Made by a program: the position numbers and the translations under genes
IMG/VR virus record: IMGVR_UViG_3300043773_000343
Span: 1-23,430 of that record
Strand: one strand, 5' to 3'
DNA length: 23,430 bases
Source: a virus
Notes under the pieces: generated by a model
What the model was told of the DNA's origin: nothing
What the model saw: only the letters and a program-made list of their open reading frames with translations
Databases searched by the model: none
Shown here: positions 13,190 through 21,487 of the stretch, piece after piece
Position numbering within the stretch: the stretch's first letter is position 1
How the letters are laid out: every line of letters begins with the position of its first letter

Positions 13190-16100
13190 TCTGATCCGTT
13201 TTGAGTTACATTCACCTGAGCTGTCCAATATATTTCGTCTGTTGGATAGGTGCCATTGAGATTCCTTACATACAGATTAACCACTTCAGGATTGGTGGTA
13301 TCTGTTCTCCACAAAAGCTCCATTGGACCTATTGCACCGGGATCTACATCTATTATCCTATTGTGTGGAATATCACCGGTAGCAGTTCCACCTATATTGG
13401 TGATAATTGAGTATGTCTGTATGCTGTATATCTTGTCAGGATGCCAGGCTGGTGTATGTGATACCCATGTAGTAGCTATGAATGTCACAGTGACTGCATA
13501 AACTGAGTTAGGCAATGTTCTAAACTGACCAACAATGCCCTCAGTCAATGCGCTAGAAAATGTGTCCTTGCCAAACCATGTCATGATACCAGTTGCACTC
13601 TGATTCTTGAACTGAGTGTCATTGCCACCCCCATACCAAATACCTTTGTTTTGTACCAATAAATCTGAGCCACCTACTATGCTATTGCGAGCTTCTCCAG
13701 TTACTGTCAATTTATCACCCACCACTATAGTACCGGTAGCTGATGGGTCTTTTTTTATTGAAGCTCCATTGAATAGAGAGTCAAATCCTCCCTTTACTGC
13801 ACTTAGGGGTGATGTAGGTCTAGGCTTTAGTCCTCCCTGATTCTGACTGCGATAGCATTTGCTTACTGACGCATCCCAATAGTACCCTATCTGCTCACAG
13901 CAAATCTGACTACCTCCATTCATCCAATCTACTGAGCCATCTTTTAGTATTGCTATAGCTGTATCTGTACAGACATTGGGCAGCTCCACTGTGCTGAGCT
14001 TTTTAATCAATGTCACTGTTGTGCTCTGATTCATTCCCATGTTGTAACTATCCACAGCCAGTACTCTCCAGTATGAATTGAAAAGAAAGATGCTGTCATT
14101 GAATTGCAGATTGAGAATGTCAGTCACATCTAAATTGAATTGCGCTGTGAGTACCTTGCTTTCCGGGCTGTATAGCTCTTGCAGATAATTGTTGTAGTAC
14201 TTCAAAAATCTAGTATTTGCAGGAGCTGAGATGATGGGATGCATGGGTATCTCCTGAGAGAAATTCAAGTCCTCACTGCTGAGGTCAGGCAGCAATGTAT
14301 CATACTGCCCAACAAAAGGAACTTCCATACCATCAGGTCCACTAATAATGATTCCACCTTCCGGATTGATATGGAACATATCATCAAAATTGAAATACAA
14401 AAATCTTGCACCTGGTGTGACAAATTGGTAGTCATTATCTACAAACTTTGGTAGATGCCAAGTAGTGTGATTGTTCAGCATCTGATTGGGAGTAGGACAA
14501 GCCTCTAGCTGCACCGTATTTTCTCCCGTAGTAAAATCACTCTGAGTGTCATACAAGTCTAGTGCTCCAAACAATCTGCCCACTGTCTTATATGCCTGAT
14601 TAGCTACATCACTTCCCTCGCTGTATGTGAACACTTGCTTTCTTGTTTGGTACTCTGATGATGGAATGATAGTCATCTCTGCATTTTCATCTAGCTTGAT
14701 TGTCCAATCAACAATGCCTCCACCGGTCAAGTACTCATTCATGGTCATTATATCAATTACCCCGTAATTGGAGTAATTAGGAATGGCTACTGAGTTGGTC
14801 AGCTTCATGACATCGCGTAGGAAATCAAGTAGCTGATAGTTTTGTGGTGCCATTTGAATAGCACTAAATGGAGTAGCTAGTGCTATTTGTACTCTTTGAA
14901 AATCAAAGCTAGTACATCTGCAAATGATTTTTCTTGCACCTCCATCTGTTGGGTCACCAAAAGCAGCAAAGCAAGGCTGTATGGTTTGTCCTGCTGTAAA
15001 CCAATAACTATTATTACCGGTTATTTGTGGGTCATTATTGAAAGCTTGTACTGTGAGCTCTTGATTCTGTATTGGCAGACCTGCCACTGTATAAGTTGTG
15101 AAACCTATAGCTGTATCTCCACCCACTCCACTAAAATCACCTAGAGGTATTGCATTCAATCTAGCCTCTATTGGATAGTCAGCAGTTCCGCTGTCAAGAT
15201 TAGGTCCACCTGTATTGATGGTACCACTCATTTGCAGATTCCATCCTGCTATTAAACTAACCCCATCCACCAAAAATGCTGGTACTACAGTTGTTTGAGG
15301 TGGGTATAAGAAACCAGGCACAGCACTTATCTCACATCTCACTGTACCTCTAAATGAGAACTGATAATAGCCAGTATTGGGTATAGTGTATGTGTTGGTG
15401 AGTGCATCAAAATTGCTGCCTATGTCTATCTGCTCACTGTATGCTCCTAGTGTGGGTGCAATATAAGTACTACCACTCAACACTGACCAGCTTAGTGTCT
15501 CATCAGCTGTCTGATAAGCCTTAAACTGTATGTTATTGGCACCGTTGTCATGGTACTTGATAAAGCCATCAGCACCAATAAATGGCATGCACATCTTATT
15601 CAGCTGAGTAGTTAGCTCAGTGCTTAGTTGTATTCTCCTTTTGTTCTGACTTGATAAATAGTCACTAATCTTATCTACTAGATATTTCAGCTTTATGCAT
15701 GGAGTTAAGTCCTGTGCATTGATCATATTGTCAGGCTGAAAAAATGCAGTTGGTCCAAACCCATAAGAATAGGGTGCATCTACATAAGTACCGGTCAGAT
15801 TAGATGGATAAGACATAAACTGCTGACCCCTATCTATCAATGCCCACAAAAGCTTGTGATCACTGTAGTCATTGGTGCCAATTACACCTCCATTGTTTAC
15901 CCTCCTACAATTAGTAAAGTCAACACCATGCTCAAGGTCTGTGAAATCAAGTACACTAAAATCAATATCTTTGAGATTAGTACCTAGATCAACAGCATCC
16001 CCAAAGAACACTATTGAAAAGTCAGACATCTTGTTGTATTTGATAAATGACTTTTTGAACTGCACAAAACCCTCAGCGATTGGCACAGTATCCACTGTCA

Positions 16101-16344
16101 AAATAGCTTTGAACTTCCTCTTGATGTCATTAGTTGATACTATATTGAAATCGCTTTGGAGACCAAATAGATTGCAGTTGTTTTGTGTAGCTGGTATGCG
16201 GAACTCCTGACTATAAACATCACCACTTTCTAGAGTAGTGATGCTATTAAAGTTGAAATTCATGGAGATGGTATCTTGACCATAAAGGTCTAGTACATAG
16301 CCAGTGCCTGACTGATCGTAAACTGTTAAAATCACATCGTTCAT
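13186..16344 (-). CDS. Large tail protein, probable tail tip or baseplate-like component (1052 aa)
   Basis: This is the largest gene in the window. The N-terminal 120 residues hold a beta domain with the segment VYSQEFRIPATQNNCNLFG. I associate it with large tail proteins of Bacteroidota phages (the S-x-x-F-x-I-P-A-T-x-x-N pattern). The rest is beta-rich, with many Tyr, Asn and Thr, as in tail-tip or receptor-contact proteins. Near residues 790-830 there is a cysteine cluster (VCTDT, ICCEQIGYYW, SKCYRS) that may form disulphides or bind metal. ATGA junctions with the gene before and the gene after show tight coupling. Tip/central hub is the likely role; a host-binding role for the C-terminal third is an inference. 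Confidence 0.65.
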   Translation of the reverse strand: MNDVILTVYDQSGTGYVLDLYGQDTISMNFNFNSITTLESGDVYSQEFRIPATQNNCNLFGLQSDFNIVSTNDIKRKFKAILTVDTVPIAEGFVQFKKSFIKYNKMSDFSIVFFGDAVDLGTNLKDIDFSVLDFTDLEHGVDFTNCRRVNNGGVIGTNDYSDHKLLWALIDRGQQFMSYPSNLTGTYVDAPYSYGFGPTAFFQPDNMINAQDLTPCIKLKYLVDKISDYLSSQNKRRIQLSTELTTQLNKMCMPFIGADGFIKYHDNGANNIQFKAYQTADETLSWSVLSGSTYIAPTLGAYSEQIDIGSNFDALTNTYTIPNTGYYQFSFRGTVRCEISAVPGFLYPPQTTVVPAFLVDGVSLIAGWNLQMSGTINTGGPNLDSGTADYPIEARLNAIPLGDFSGVGGDTAIGFTTYTVAGLPIQNQELTVQAFNNDPQITGNNSYWFTAGQTIQPCFAAFGDPTDGGARKIICRCTSFDFQRVQIALATPFSAIQMAPQNYQLLDFLRDVMKLTNSVAIPNYSNYGVIDIMTMNEYLTGGGIVDWTIKLDENAEMTIIPSSEYQTRKQVFTYSEGSDVANQAYKTVGRLFGALDLYDTQSDFTTGENTVQLEACPTPNQMLNNHTTWHLPKFVDNDYQFVTPGARFLYFNFDDMFHINPEGGIIISGPDGMEVPFVGQYDTLLPDLSSEDLNFSQEIPMHPIISAPANTRFLKYYNNYLQELYSPESKVLTAQFNLDVTDILNLQFNDSIFLFNSYWRVLAVDSYNMGMNQSTTVTLIKKLSTVELPNVCTDTAIAILKDGSVDWMNGGSQICCEQIGYYWDASVSKCYRSQNQGGLKPRPTSPLSAVKGGFDSLFNGASIKKDPSATGTIVVGDKLTVTGEARNSIVGGSDLLVQNKGIWYGGGNDTQFKNQSATGIMTWFGKDTFSSALTEGIVGQFRTLPNSVYAVTVTFIATTWVSHTPAWHPDKIYSIQTYSIITNIGGTATGDIPHNRIIDVDPGAIGPMELLWRTDTTNPEVVNLYVRNLNGTYPTDEIYWTAQVNVTQNGSE

Positions 16345-17705
16345 AGAGTAGGTGTATAAGCTATTGCTAAATAATCTTGTGCGTACTTGAACTTAATAGT
16401 GATGTTGTACTTAGTTGTGTTTCTTTCTTTTTTCATGATGTAGCTGTTTTCAGTTACTATCATGGGTATTGGCACCTCCTCCTCTACATAAACCCAGTGA
16501 ACTACATCAGCCACCATCAAGGTCTCAAGGTAGGCGAACTCTGCCTCTGAAATCCAATCGCTAGTCACTGTCAAGTACTTAGTCACCATGTTCTCTCTGC
16601 TCACATTTTGGCGGAACTCATTCCAATCAGTTGACAGCATGCCAGGTGTGACTTGCTCAAATCCTAAGTTGGCATAGTTACCATAAGGTTTCTTGTACTC
16701 AGTCCTTTCAATGTCTATGCTGTTTTCGCTTTTCTTAGTGAAGGTGAAATAGTTCCACCCTCCTAGCTTACCAATCCATCCAATGTGGATAGGCTCATAT
16801 CTGCAGTCTATATCTTCAATGTAGAACAGAAATTCCTCACTGCATAAGCTATCGTTAATATCTTTGAGTTGGAGAGTGTAAAAAGCTGTATTTGGTGGAA
16901 TGCCAATGATGTCATAGATATTGTTCCAGTGCGCTGGAATGAAAGCCATGCCACCTTGTATCATGTCAACCCCTATACTCGTATCAGTAGAAATCAATGT
17001 GCCATCAGCCTCCCAAAAGTTAATATGTACAAACTGCTTGAGTCCATCATGATTGCCACTGTAGGTACCATTGTCAGCATTGGTACAGATGATACCAAAT
17101 ACATCTTGATAGGTTGGCACCATGATACCCTTAGCTCTGAATGATACCGGTACTTTGCTTGCTAGCCTTTGGTAGAATGTGTGTCTGTCGTAATCAACAA
17201 AACCTGCAGTCAGTCTAGCAGCGCAATTTTCAACATAAAAATCACCAGTGTTGCTCCACCCTTGAAATACCATAAACTCCAATGTCTGTGCTCCTTTCGC
17301 TCCAGGATCTTTCGTGAATACTCCAGCCACATCCCATGCCTCCCACACTTGTATTATCATGATACCATTCATAGCATCCTTTTTCACTACAGCATCTCCA
17401 TTGCTCTTGATTGGATTGTGAATGTATGGACCAGTCAAGCTGATGTCAATCAAAGTCTTGTTTGGCACACTATTGATGATGTGTGGTCTGAGATTGATGA
17501 TGCCATGACCTTGAGGATTAGGTGGTATGTACAAGGTAGTAAATACATTGCCACTGATAGTGACCATATTGATACTTACCCAATATCTGAAACCAGTATT
17601 GGTATATTCAGTACTGTATGCAGTTATCACATTATCAATGCCACCCTTTGAGATATTATCGTATGTGTTGGTGTTGGCTGTTGTTCTTAAAATACTTATT
17701 GCCAT
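16341..17705 (-). CDS. Tail protein, possible distal tail protein (454 aa)
   Basis: This 454-residue, beta-rich protein has many aromatic residues and no membrane segment or signal. Around residues 305-345 it carries IGWIGKLGGWNYFTFTKKSE followed by IERTEYKKPYGNY. I recall this pattern from tail proteins of Bacteroidota phages placed next to the large tip protein. The last third (VTSDWISEAEFAYLETLM) resembles the end of such proteins. It stands directly before the 1052-aa protein with an ATGA overlap, so they are likely made in step and assemble together. A Dit-like distal tail role is plausible by position only. Confidence 0.55.
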   Translation of the reverse strand: MAISILRTTANTNTYDNISKGGIDNVITAYSTEYTNTGFRYWVSINMVTISGNVFTTLYIPPNPQGHGIINLRPHIINSVPNKTLIDISLTGPYIHNPIKSNGDAVVKKDAMNGIMIIQVWEAWDVAGVFTKDPGAKGAQTLEFMVFQGWSNTGDFYVENCAARLTAGFVDYDRHTFYQRLASKVPVSFRAKGIMVPTYQDVFGIICTNADNGTYSGNHDGLKQFVHINFWEADGTLISTDTSIGVDMIQGGMAFIPAHWNNIYDIIGIPPNTAFYTLQLKDINDSLCSEEFLFYIEDIDCRYEPIHIGWIGKLGGWNYFTFTKKSENSIDIERTEYKKPYGNYANLGFEQVTPGMLSTDWNEFRQNVSRENMVTKYLTVTSDWISEAEFAYLETLMVADVVHWVYVEEEVPIPMIVTENSYIMKKERNTTKYNITIKFKYAQDYLAIAYTPTL

Positions 17706-17706
17706 G

Positions 17707-18306
17707 TCATGCTCTTTTTACTAATCTAAATGTGTTCATTAGCTCCACCTCTATATCTTTTCCTACACTATTAAGTATATCAGGCCCCATTGCCTTGAGT
17801 GTATCTAAGTAGGCATATTCGAAATAGTGCAATCCTACTCTACCTCTTTCCTCTATTGCTTTAGCAATGGCATAAGCTATCCCCTCTCTCTTGCTTTTGG
17901 ATGGCTTGCTGATGAACTTACCATCTTTGTCTCTGAACTTGATGTTCTTTTTTTCCATCCATTTGAATATCATTTTGGATGGAGGCATCTTTGCTATGGT
18001 AGCATTCTTAGATGGCATGTAGTAGGGGTCATCAGTTGGCATTCCCTTAGTACCTTTCTGCCCATGCTCTATTGCCATTGCATACTTTTTCGCCTGACCT
18101 ACAACATAAAATGAGAGAGTCATGTCCTTATTTACTTTTCCTCTCAATCCACTTTTGAGCTTACCACTAGCCACAAAGTTCTTACTAATCGTCTTGCTCA
18201 CCTTGAACTTAGATACCTTTTGTGTGGCACCTATGTTGCGCTGAGCTTCCTGGACCACCTCAGTAACAAACTCATTGAGTAGCTCTTTCAGATTGTTAAG
18301 CTCCAC
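17707..18306 (-). CDS. HK97 gp10-like neck or tail completion protein (199 aa)
   Basis: This basic protein has a conserved-looking middle: KLKSGLRGKVNKDM, then YVVGQAKKYAMAIEHGQKGT and a segment with MPTDDPYYMPSKNATI. Tail completion proteins of the HK97 gp10 type show a similar layout: an N-terminal helix, then a beta core with a Y..xVExG-like motif, here YAMAIEHG. The C-terminal part is helical (REGIAYAIAKAIEERG). Translation probably starts at GTG 18306, inside the end of the gene before it. Such proteins join the head to the tail. The pattern is fairly clear but weakly conserved, so the call is moderate. Confidence 0.6.
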   Translation of the reverse strand: MELNNLKELLNEFVTEVVQEAQRNIGATQKVSKFKVSKTISKNFVASGKLKSGLRGKVNKDMTLSFYVVGQAKKYAMAIEHGQKGTKGMPTDDPYYMPSKNATIAKMPPSKMIFKWMEKKNIKFRDKDGKFISKPSKSKREGIAYAIAKAIEERGRVGLHYFEYAYLDTLKAMGPDILNSVGKDIEVELMNTFRLVKRA

Positions 18307-18499
18307 AGAACTGAGAATAAGCAGTGTTAGGATCGTTCACTAACAAGTCAACAAGTACATCTATGCCTTTAATTTCTAGCGCAGTTGTAAACTCAACATT
18401 TGACTTTTCCCATGCAAAGCAGATAGTACCCCATTGACCATCAGTTGGTATAATGAGCTCAGTAGTTCCGTTGTCCTTTTCAGTAATTGTATAGTTCAT
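18296..18499 (-). CDS. Small protein of unknown function (67 aa)
   Basis: The 67-residue acidic protein has a beta-rich N-terminal half (YTITEKDNGTTELIIPTDGQ, then WGTICFAWEKSN) and a helical end (IDVLVDLLVNDPNTAYSQF). No membrane segment, signal or motif is visible. Its ATG overlaps the stop of the fibre gene (ATGA), and its own end overlaps the GTG start of the gp10-like gene by 11 bp. Its place between a fibre and a neck protein suggests a virion or assembly role, for instance a fibre chaperone, but nothing in the sequence shows this. Confidence 0.6.
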   Translation of the reverse strand: MNYTITEKDNGTTELIIPTDGQWGTICFAWEKSNVEFTTALEIKGIDVLVDLLVNDPNTAYSQFCGA

Positions 18500-19881
18500 A
18501 TCGTTACCATTAGTGCTACAGCATTGGCTTGTGCGGATGCTGCTGATGCGAAATTTTGAAACCTGATAGATGCGTATTGTCCTGCAGTGAATGATACCGC
18601 ATTGGTTGTGTCATTGAAAAAATTGCCTGCTGTTCCTGCTGCTATGGTAATTACCAAAGCTGTATCTGCATTGTTCTTTCTCAGTGTCAAAACGAGTGCT
18701 CCAGAAGCTGGTTGAGCTGTGGCGGTTGCAAAGTACATTCTACTGAGTGTGCAAGCTTGTGGCATTATTGTTATCCTCGCGTTTTCAATACCGCTGAAAT
18801 TTCCACCGGTAAGAGTAGAAAAAACAGTTCCTCCTGCTCCAACAGTTAAACCAGCAAAGGTGCCAGTAAGAAAAGATGTTCCACTGCCTGCACCGGCATA
18901 TTGTGGCACATTCAATGTACTGCCTACTAATGTCGCTGCACCACTTGTGCCAGTAGTGGTTAGTGTGATAGCATTTTGCTTATTATTGAATGTGGTCCAA
19001 TTAGCTGAACTCAATAGACCTCTATTTGAAGCTGATGCAGTTGGTATATTGAATGTATGAGCAGTGCCCACAGATGAAATTGCAAAGTCAGTGCCTGCAC
19101 TACCAGTCACCAATGTTTGTGCTGCACCGGTTAAGCTATTGATAGCTGTTATGCCAGTGCCTGCCATGATGCCTGCTTGCTGAGTCACTGTAAAAATTGC
19201 AGAGGCAGTGGATGGAGGAGGTGAGCCAGCTGCATAGAAAGGCATAGTAACTGATGTGCTTGTGGCACTCCATACCAATTCATAGTATTCGCCAGCTACC
19301 ACATCAAGTAGATAATTCCACGATGGTAGCACATGACCATTAATTCCTCCATGTTTTGCTACTACAGCAACAAATCCGGATGAGCCTGCTACATCACTTC
19401 CATTTTTTCTTAACCATATAGTGACATCATGTTCTTGGGTATCACTATTCTGAAGTTGCACACTAAATTGCAGATTGTAGATACCAGTGTTTGCAAATGT
19501 GATACGGGAGTCACTGACCACCGAAACTCCATTACTCAAGTCCATTGTTCTGAACTTGATGGGATAGCCGGTATTGATCACTGCAATGGTCTGAGTATTG
19601 TTATCCTGATACATTGCATAGTAACCCGAAGGAGTTGGTGTGGTATTGCTACCCCATTTGAGTCCGGTTGATGTACTACTATCAGCCAATAATACTTGAG
19701 TATCTAAACCAACCGGCAATCGTGCATCTGCTGATGCATTGCGTGTGTATAAATCGCCTTTTGTAGTTAGTGGACTACTGCCACCTCCACCTCCTGACAT
19801 TGTTTTCCATGTACCATCAGCAGCTGCATAGTCAGTAGATGCAGATGGGTCATTTGTTGTAAATACTAATTTCTTTGCCAT
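18496..19881 (-). CDS. Putative tail fibre or receptor-binding protein (461 aa)
   Basis: The N-terminal 80 residues hold a Gly-rich linker (SGGGGGSSP) and the segment TTKGDLYTRNASADARLPVG with LLADSSTSTGLKW. Such segments are common in fibre and appendage proteins of environmental phages. Residues 88-235 look like a C1q/TNF-type jelly-roll (IKFRTMDLSNGV, ITFANTGIYNLQFSVQLQNS, VTIWLRKNGSDV), a fold used for trimeric host-binding heads. A linker with NRGLLSSANWTTFNNKQNAI follows, then a final beta domain (about residues 355-461). It is low in charge and rich in Ala, Gly, Thr and Ser. Its start overlaps the preceding stop (TAATG). Host-contact function is inferred from these modules. Confidence 0.7.
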   Translation of the reverse strand: MAKKLVFTTNDPSASTDYAAADGTWKTMSGGGGGSSPLTTKGDLYTRNASADARLPVGLDTQVLLADSSTSTGLKWGSNTTPTPSGYYAMYQDNNTQTIAVINTGYPIKFRTMDLSNGVSVVSDSRITFANTGIYNLQFSVQLQNSDTQEHDVTIWLRKNGSDVAGSSGFVAVVAKHGGINGHVLPSWNYLLDVVAGEYYELVWSATSTSVTMPFYAAGSPPPSTASAIFTVTQQAGIMAGTGITAINSLTGAAQTLVTGSAGTDFAISSVGTAHTFNIPTASASNRGLLSSANWTTFNNKQNAITLTTTGTSGAATLVGSTLNVPQYAGAGSGTSFLTGTFAGLTVGAGGTVFSTLTGGNFSGIENARITIMPQACTLSRMYFATATAQPASGALVLTLRKNNADTALVITIAAGTAGNFFNDTTNAVSFTAGQYASIRFQNFASAASAQANAVALMVTI

Positions 19882-20336
19882 TACAGTGCGTCACATTGAT
19901 TAAAGGTGAAATCTACTTCTATCGTTATTGTGCCCTCCACTCCTGCTAAGTTATTGCTAAAGCTATTGAAAAAAGGAGTGACTGAGATAGGCATCTGCAG
20001 GATTGTGTTATCTCCAAACAAAGTACCGTTCTCAAGCTGAGCTAGTAAGTCCTCAAAGATCAGATGACAGTTGTTAATCACTGACAGTTCACTGAATGGC
20101 TTGCCATCTTTATCTTTAACTAAGTCAGCTATCATGACATCAATGGCAATAGACCTACTCCCATTGTCATAGTTGATAGATGAAGGTGCCACATGCATCC
20201 AGGCATATTCATCACTCTTGCCCAAATCTGCTTCCTGGATAGTATTGTAGCTGAATCGCTTGAGTTGTGGATGGTTATTCGCCCATGTCTCAAGTAGCTT
20301 GACAATGACCTTGTATGTGTATAGTGTAGTACTCAT
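19881..20336 (-). CDS. Tail completion/terminator-like protein (151 aa)
   Basis: The 151-residue protein shows a pattern I know from Bacteroidota phage neck and tail completion proteins. A first helix (LYTYKVIVKLLETWANNHPQ) leads to a beta region (AWMHVAPSSINYDNGSRSIA), then DVMIADLVKD and a helix (INNCHLIFEDLLAQL). A last beta part ends in EGTITIEVDFTFNQCD. This alpha/beta layout fits tail terminators that cap the tube and join it to the head. It is encoded just after the tail-chaperone-like pair and directly before the fibre gene. No motif proves the role, which rests on family memory and on location. Confidence 0.55.
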   Translation of the reverse strand: MSTTLYTYKVIVKLLETWANNHPQLKRFSYNTIQEADLGKSDEYAWMHVAPSSINYDNGSRSIAIDVMIADLVKDKDGKPFSELSVINNCHLIFEDLLAQLENGTLFGDNTILQMPISVTPFFNSFSNNLAGVEGTITIEVDFTFNQCDAL

Positions 20337-20349
20337 ATTGATTAGTATA

Positions 20350-20613
20350 TCAAAGGCTTAAAGGATGCATGACATTATTGTAGCTTTTCATGTAGCTGAT
20401 GTGAGCAAAGATTTGAGCAGCTGGAAGGTCAGTGATCATCATGAACTTTGTTAGGTCTCTATTTGCTAGTTCCTCAATGATGTGCCACCATCCATATTGC
20501 CCTGTGAGGCTATTGCCTGCTCTATCATTGTCAGGCTCTCCTCCATCTGCTTCATCATCTGCTGGTCTAAGAACTTGAGGGAACTGCTCAGCAAATCTTC
20601 TCTGAGCAGACAA
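20350..20613 (-). CDS. Second segment of tail assembly chaperone, reached by -1 shift
   Basis: This 87-codon frame is open from the T9 run to TGA at 20350 and runs 116 bp past the stop of the 198-aa gene that it overlaps. It has no ATG before its last third. The part that looks like real protein is GWWHIIEELANRDLTKFMMI, followed by DLPAAQIFAHISYMKSYNN. The Pro/Arg-rich stretch before it reads like an out-of-frame shadow. A -1 shift from the upstream frame at T9 would fuse the two, as in the gpG/gpGT pair of lambda-type phages. TTG 20613 is a possible but unlikely start. The segment might also be an orphan after a mutation. Confidence 0.45.
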   Translation of the reverse strand: MSAQRRFAEQFPQVLRPADDEADGGEPDNDRAGNSLTGQYGWWHIIEELANRDLTKFMMITDLPAAQIFAHISYMKSYNNVMHPLSL

Positions 20614-21062
20614 AAAAAAACCATTGCACCATTCACATAGGCCATATCTACCTCTCTGAATAGATCAGCATTTTTTATGTGAACATTGCTATCATATTTC
20701 TCTATCTCGTAATTGTGCATGAACTCTGATACTACCGGTCTGTAAAGAATAGACATGATCTTAGGTAGATTGTTAGTGAAATCTGAACTCACTAGCTGAT
20801 TGAGGTCTAAGTACTCACCAAAGCTCATTGCCTCTAGGTTTGGATGGAACCCCATCACCTTGTCACCTATCCTTATGTATTTCTCTAGCTTATTCTGATT
20901 GTAGTCCTTACACTCTTCAATGAACTTAGTGATAGAGGGAGCGATGTCATCCATTGACTTTTCTCTGAGTTGCTCCTTAGTGTAGCCAGTGACTACTTGC
21001 GCCTGGAGGAAAACATTATCTCCGGCATTCTTAAAGTCTATGTACTTGCCTAGTGTAATCAT
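20466..21062 (-). CDS. Putative tail assembly chaperone, first component (198 aa)
   Basis: This helical protein begins MITLGKYIDFKNAGDNVFLQ. Its centre carries YIRIGDKVMGFHPNLEAMSF then GEYLDLNQL, and IMSILYRPVVSEF (about residues 103-115). I have seen this last pattern in proteins encoded near the tail genes of Bacteroidota phages, where they are taken for gpG-like tail chaperones. Tail chaperones bind the tape measure during tail building. The end in frame (LKFLDQQMMKQMEESLTMIE) is a normal amphipathic helix. A T9 run within it may shift ribosomes or polymerase to a second frame. The ATG overlaps the small terminase stop (ATGA). A structural role other than chaperone remains possible. Confidence 0.55.
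   Translation of the reverse strand: MITLGKYIDFKNAGDNVFLQAQVVTGYTKEQLREKSMDDIAPSITKFIEECKDYNQNKLEKYIRIGDKVMGFHPNLEAMSFGEYLDLNQLVSSDFTNNLPKIMSILYRPVVSEFMHNYEIEKYDSNVHIKNADLFREVDMAYVNGAMVFFCLLREDLLSSSLKFLDQQMMKQMEESLTMIEQAIASQGNMDGGTSLRN
20612..20620 (-). other. T9 run, candidate programmed frameshift or transcript slippage site
   Basis: The coding strand reads ATG GTT TTT TTT TGT in the upstream frame, nine T residues in a row, which contains the in-frame heptamer T TTT TTT. The -1 frame continues as TTG TCT GCT and stays open to 20350. It lies about 50 codons before the end of the 198-aa gene. Confidence 0.45.
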
Positions 21063-21487
21063 ATCAGACTGTCTATGGTTATGTTGATACCATTGCCACC
21101 CACATCAAGCTCAGACTTCTCCACATATCCTCTCTTTTTACCTTTGGTCTTGAGATAGAAAATACATGCTGTTGGGTTTGGTCCATCTTGCACCTGGAGT
21201 ACCTCACCCTTAGCTGTTGCAACCTCATGTTTTGCTCCATTGATTAGCTCCATTAGCTTACTCTCAGCAAAGTCAATACATGACTCATTGATAGCATCTA
21301 CTTGAGCTGCATATTCAGGGTCTTCATTGCACCACTCATAGTGACTTGTCCTACTCACATCAGCTTTCTGACAAGCTTGAGAGACGATACCCATTGACTG
21401 CTTGAGGCATTGGATCATCAATTCTTTTTTATTGTTCGTTTTGTGAACTCTTGTTTCAAGAGACTTTTCAAATTTATCTTTTCCCAT
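21059..21487 (-). CDS. terS: Terminase small subunit (142 aa)
   Basis: The small subunit recognises the packaging site and loads the large subunit. The product has a helix-turn-helix around MGIVSQACQKADVSRTSHYE, followed by EWCNEDPEYAAQVDAI and then a helix NESCIDFAESKLMELIN. A PTACIFYLKTKGKKRGYVEK segment comes after it. This order is that of small terminase subunits in Gram-positive and Bacteroidota phages. I chose ATG 21487, which leaves a 14-bp overlap with the gene before; ATG 21511 would add eight residues and a 38-bp overlap. It is on the opposite strand from the large subunit and 18.5 kb away, with all structural genes between them. Confidence 0.8.
   Translation of the reverse strand: MGKDKFEKSLETRVHKTNNKKELMIQCLKQSMGIVSQACQKADVSRTSHYEWCNEDPEYAAQVDAINESCIDFAESKLMELINGAKHEVATAKGEVLQVQDGPNPTACIFYLKTKGKKRGYVEKSELDVGGNGINITIDSLI

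Noticed and set aside
17169-17651. 160-codon + strand open frame
   Set aside because: Lies wholly antisense to the 454-aa tail protein. The product is rich in His, Ser and Cys without any recognisable pattern, as expected for a shadow frame.
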